From positions 53,159,869-53,223,868 of the forward strand of contig CM070721.1 in the NCBI GenBank assembly GCA_036346275.1: 64,000 nt of DNA. The letters run 5' to 3'. This document shows, in pieces, positions 60,858 to 64,000 of this stretch (position 1 is its first letter; each line of letters opens with the position of its first letter). Source of the DNA: Otatea glauca (taxonomy: Eukaryota > Streptophyta > Magnoliopsida > Poales > Poaceae). Both the position numbers and the translations under genes were made by a program. The notes beneath the pieces are model-generated. The model worked only from the letters and a program-made list of their open reading frames with translations, made no database searches and was not told the origin of the DNA.

Positions 60858-61428
60858 ATGCCGAGGCGTGCAAGTGGAAAGGGAAAGGGGGAAGCAAAGG
60901 AAGAAGGAAGTGCATGCCCGCGCAATTTAGCATACTAAGATCTCTTCCTACCTCGTGGAGCTGTAGCACCGATGTGTATATGCGAAGATCCTTGCAGGCT
61001 TGTCCACTCTTGGTAAATTCCAACTTGAAAGAGGAGGTATTGGAAGTGCCGCAACTACGCCTTCGACCCGCCGGAGAAGAGCCTCAAGGATCGCCAGATG
61101 GTAACAATCTTACGTGTTACGTAAGATTTGTACATGAAACTTTGCTAATTTATGTTTCATGCAGTCACCTCGTCCACTGTGTGAATTTGAGTAGTGGTTT
61201 GATATGGAGATCAACCCCGAAGACCAAAAGCTCCTTGATCAAGCCAACCGGCAGGAGGAGTTCACACGGCAGCTTCAAGAGCAGCGTCATGCCGCACGCG
61301 AGGAGGCACGTAGAAAGGAAGCGGAGGAGAAGGAGGCCGAGAGAGAGAGGAAACGAGAGAGGGCGCGGCGTGCCAGAGAAGCCCCACCGGAGGCATGGGC
61401 AAAGGAGAAGTGGCCTCGAAGCACTTAG
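60858..61428 (+). pseudogene. MULE ORF 2 with GRF-like zinc domain, stops present
   Basis: ATG at 60858 starts MPRRASGKGKGEAKEEGSAC. In a downstream frame, LPRGAVAPMCICEDPCRLVH is followed by two stops, then RRYWKCRNYAFDPPEKSLKD. An intron (donor ATG|GTAACA at about 61099, acceptor CATGCAG at 61165) leads to SPRPLCEFE, a TAG, and WFDMEINPEDQK. The rest is a charged probable coiled coil (EEARRKEAEEKEAERERKRE) to the stop at 61426. The CxC...RRYWKC...LCEFEEWFD layout matches the GRF-type zinc-binding proteins often carried by grass MULEs. Three premature stops make it a pseudogene. Confidence 0.65.
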
Positions 61429-61574
61429 TAGATGTCTAGTTTTAACTATTATTTTCCTTGTTCGTGGTACTCCTTTCAGTTTTAAGCTGTAATAAAGAGT
61501 GTGGACTACCTTATATTCCGCAGTAACTTCTAATTTGTGAATCGACCACTCTCTAATCTCCCTCTCACCCTCGT

Positions 61575-62135
61575 TTTGCAATACTTAGAGTTATTGCACT
61601 AATACAATTTAGATGCAAAGCAAGGTGTAAATAAAATATTTTTCCACCATATGGTAGTGCATATATCAAAGAGCAAATATGGCCCGTTCTCCCTACAAAT
61701 TACATTTAAACATGATATTTCACGGGCTGTCGAAAAGGCTTAAGCGTTTCATTGTTGCCTCGACCATAATACTTAGGGTTATTACACTAGTAGAATTAAT
61801 ATGCAAAGCAAGGTGTAAATAAAATATTTCTCACCATATGATAGTGCATATATCAAAGAGCAAATATGGCCTGTTCTCCTTAGAAATTACATTTAAACAT
61901 GATATTTCACGGGCTGCCGAAAAGGCTTAAGCGTTTCATTGTTGCCTCGATCATAATACTTAGGGTTATTGCACTAGTAGAATTAATATGCAAAGCAAGG
62001 TGTAAATAAAATATTTTCCCACCATATGGTAGTGCATATATCAAAGAGCAAATCTGGCCTATTCTCCCTAAAAATTACATTTAAACATGATATTTCACAG
62101 GCTGCCGAAAAGGTTTAAGTGTTTCATGCAAGTGA
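61575..62135 (+). repeat. Tandem repeat, about 187 bp x 3
   Basis: Three units are marked by ATGCAAAGCAAGGTGTAAAT at 61613, 61801 and 61988, so periods are 188 and 187 bp. Each contains CATGATATTTCAC and AAAAGGYTTAAG. Units 1 to 3 differ at few positions; the last is partial. It lies in the 3' subterminal part of the MULE. Confidence 0.92.
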
Positions 62136-62779
62136 GGCTACTCATAATCATTTGGTTTATTCAAATGAGTTTATTCCTAAATGTTTTTGAAAAAATAGGA
62201 CACCTAACACCCTACGAACAAGTGATATTTATTTCAGGATTTCTCAAGCCATGGTTTGTATAGTTTCTTCATAATACACTAAATGGTCTTTAAGTAAAAT
62301 TGATTTATACAATTTAAATTTGTATAGAACATAGTACTTTTCGTAACATAATCTAAATCCTTATATATTAATAAAATTTTTAAAATTTATCTTGTTCTAA
62401 TTAGACCTTTCTAGTAATGCGGCTGCCCCTAATCGCCTGTTGGTCGGTATCGACATTTAACGGTAGTTTCCGATATTTTAATAGCACTAATATACCATGC
62501 GCGTGGGATCAGTGTGCGGCTCACGTCGAATGTAGTCGAGCACGGTGGTAGCGTGTGTGTGACTGAGGACATTTAAGTTATGGTATATTTTGGTCAATAC
62601 ATATAAAATATTACAGTAAATCAATACTAAGATGTATAAAAAATTTAAAGATTAGTGCCTTTAACTTATGGTACAGGGTATCGACTGTCCTCTGGCCAGA
62701 TTCGCTATTTTTTCTATTGATTATTCTCGAAAAAAATTAAAATTAACATTAAAAAAAATTGAGCCAAAAGGGCACTTGT

Positions 62780-62969
62780 CGCCCCTGTATCGGGCGATTT
62801 TTGCCCCTGCCGTTACCCCCCACGGCGGAGCCGTTAGTTCTGGCATCTATCGCCCGTATATGGGGCGATCGCCCCATATACAGGCGACGAGAGCCCATTT
62901 CCGCAATTTTTTATATCTAACGACTATTTTCGAAATAATGAATAAAAATAAATATTAAAGAAAAAAATC
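62780..62969. repeat. 3' terminal inverted repeat of the MULE
   Basis: This is the inverted partner of 53984-54150. It contains a perfect 26-bp palindrome at 62856-62881 with core GGGGCGATCGCCCC. Confidence 0.8.
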
Positions 62970-62979
62970 AACACTGAAA

Positions 62980-63368
62980 TGGACCGGAAGTCCACGATAT
63001 ACGGGTTGGGCCGATCATGCGGGCCAAAAGGCCATGGCCTAATGGCGGCCCATTCGAACACCCGGCATCAGTCACAGTTAGCGAGAAGTGTACGTGGTTA
63101 CCGTCGCCGACGTTGACATCAGTGTGTTGGACGGCGCAATTTCTTCTTCGTTTTCAACGCGGGGATGGAAGGGAACAAGAGTCAAAGTCAACTACCGTAT
63201 GGACAGGGACAACAACCAAAGATCAATGTGGTGATTAGTGTACGGATTAATTAGGTTTGTTTGGTCACGCTGGATCGATCCACTGCTTCGGGCAGGCCTT
63301 AGCTTTTGGAAGTGCAACCTGTATTCTCTGCCTTACAAATACATGCGCGCAGATGTATACTATCTATA
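62980..63368. other. Intergenic flank
   Basis: No supported gene. It contains GGCCCATTCGAACACCCG-type DNA and a short TATCTATATC run immediately before the repeat at 63369. Confidence 0.45.
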
Positions 63369-64000
63369 TCTATACCCCTTTATAATGCACCTAAGCAAAT
63401 TTTTCTACGTTCACTCTAAATAATGCACCTCATTAGAGATAGCCCAATGTTCGTGCACCCAGCAAAACGTCCCCAGAAACTTGCATTCATCAAAATGAAC
63501 GTCTCAGATCATTCCTCAGTTTTACTCACCCACATCCGATTGTCATTATTTAGTGTGTCTAATCATCCCTATGACCCACAACAAACCTCCCCCACTTACA
63601 TATTTAGAAGGAGAGCGAATCAAACAAGGAAATAAATAAGGAGGATCCGCATGCAAGGAAACCAGATTTGAATTTTTTACTGGCCAAAATTTTACGTACT
63701 ACATATTTGGAAGGAGGGTGAATAAAACAAGGAAATAAATAGGGAGGATCCGCATGCAAGGAAATAAGACTTGAATTTTTTATTGTCCTGGCATTGTGAT
63801 CGTATTTTTTTCCGAATATGACCCTTCTCGAGACTTTTTTACGGATCTAGCCCCATAGAGCCTAATTTTAGCGCACGGAGAGCGCTAAATTTTTGTTTTC
63901 ATTTTTTTATCTAAGGAACCAACTGTCTGTGAGTGCTGCTTAATTTTTTTCAATTTTTCTCGCGGAACCAGCGGCCGGCGAGCACTGTTTAATTTTTATC
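63369..64000 (+). mobile_element. Third copy of the candidate Helitron 5' part, cut by window end
   Basis: It starts TCTATACCCCTTTATAATGC after an A and follows units A and B (33620 and 35010) through CATCCGAT, the internal 103-bp duplication and CGGAGAGCG to the window end. The start coincides with that of unit A and is likewise preceded by A, supporting it as a true element terminus. Confidence 0.65.

Larger units (their letters stand above)
53974..62979 (+). mobile_element. MULE-like DNA transposon with long TIRs and 10-bp duplication
   Basis: The element is 53984-62969, flanked by perfect AACACTGAAA copies (53974-53983 and 62970-62979). Ends are GATTTTTTT/AAAAAAATC. Inverted similarity continues inward for well over 100 bp: TTTAATAATTATTTTTAATC, TCGAAA, then ATACGGGCGAT and CTAACGG on the left match the complement of 62780-62969. 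The net length without the nested gypsy is about 4.0 kb. It encodes a mobile-domain-like ORF with an intron and a GRF-like zinc ORF, both broken now. Long TIRs with a 9-11 bp duplication indicate Mutator-like elements. No canonical MULE transposase core was identified. Confidence 0.82.

Noticed and set aside
61575..62135. Regular repeat considered as a CRISPR-like array
   Set aside because: Units are about 187 bp and contiguous without unique spacers; plant nuclear context.

Overview
The window is nuclear DNA from a grass (Poaceae). The evidence is intron-containing genes with GT/AG borders, an Alba-domain gene, a Brittle-1-type carrier gene, and a dense nest of grass-type transposons: Ty1/copia, Tat-lineage and other Ty3/gypsy elements, a MULE with a plant mobile domain ORF, PIF/Harbinger and hAT MITEs, and a candidate Helitron. 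The species cannot be fixed from the sequence. Only two protein genes are clearly intact, with a third plausible multi-exon gene. All ages, identities and family names were judged by eye.

Layout. 1-689: start of a minus-strand gypsy LTR. 690-4770: gene-poor DNA, including 2.75-4.07 kb that resembles 28.1-29.08 kb followed by the 5' region of the Alba gene. 4771-11318: a complete but dead Ty1/copia element with a 5-bp target duplication. 11.3-17.54 kb: degraded LTR pieces interrupted by a 1.5-kb hAT-like element (13525-15042). 17.54-28.06 kb: a minus-strand Tat-lineage Ty3/gypsy element, with its characteristic opposite-strand ORF at 17.54-20.29 kb, one LTR at 27421-28055, and no second LTR. 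29.4-33.5 kb: a candidate minus-strand gene of unknown function with another hAT-like copy in an intron. 33.62-36.83 kb: a candidate Helitron whose 1.39-kb 5' part is tandemly duplicated. A third copy begins at 63369 and runs off the window. 37.08-38.08 kb: a PIF/Harbinger-type MITE containing a nested 321-bp hAT MITE.

38753-40654 is an Alba gene (5 exons, 132 aa). Directly behind it is an LTR-retrotransposon remnant (about 40.84-44.6 kb) that contains a 2.5-kb PIF-like element (41400-43875) carrying host gene fragments. 45052-47438 (minus) is a Brittle-1-like adenylate carrier (3 coding exons, 422 aa). 48.68-52.03 kb is a small MITE split by a 3.1-kb solo gypsy LTR, followed by a third hAT-like copy (52067-53582). 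53984-62969 is a MULE-like element with long terminal inverted repeats and a 10-bp target duplication. Its first ORF is split by a 5-kb non-autonomous gypsy element, and its second, broken ORF carries a GRF-like zinc-binding domain.

The host genes do not form a pathway: one binds nucleic acid and the other moves nucleotides across an organelle membrane. The main content is the insertion history. Nested insertions with intact target duplications (hAT in MITE, solo LTR in MITE, gypsy in MULE, PIF in LTR remnant, hAT in gene intron) let much of the order of events be read from the sequence.
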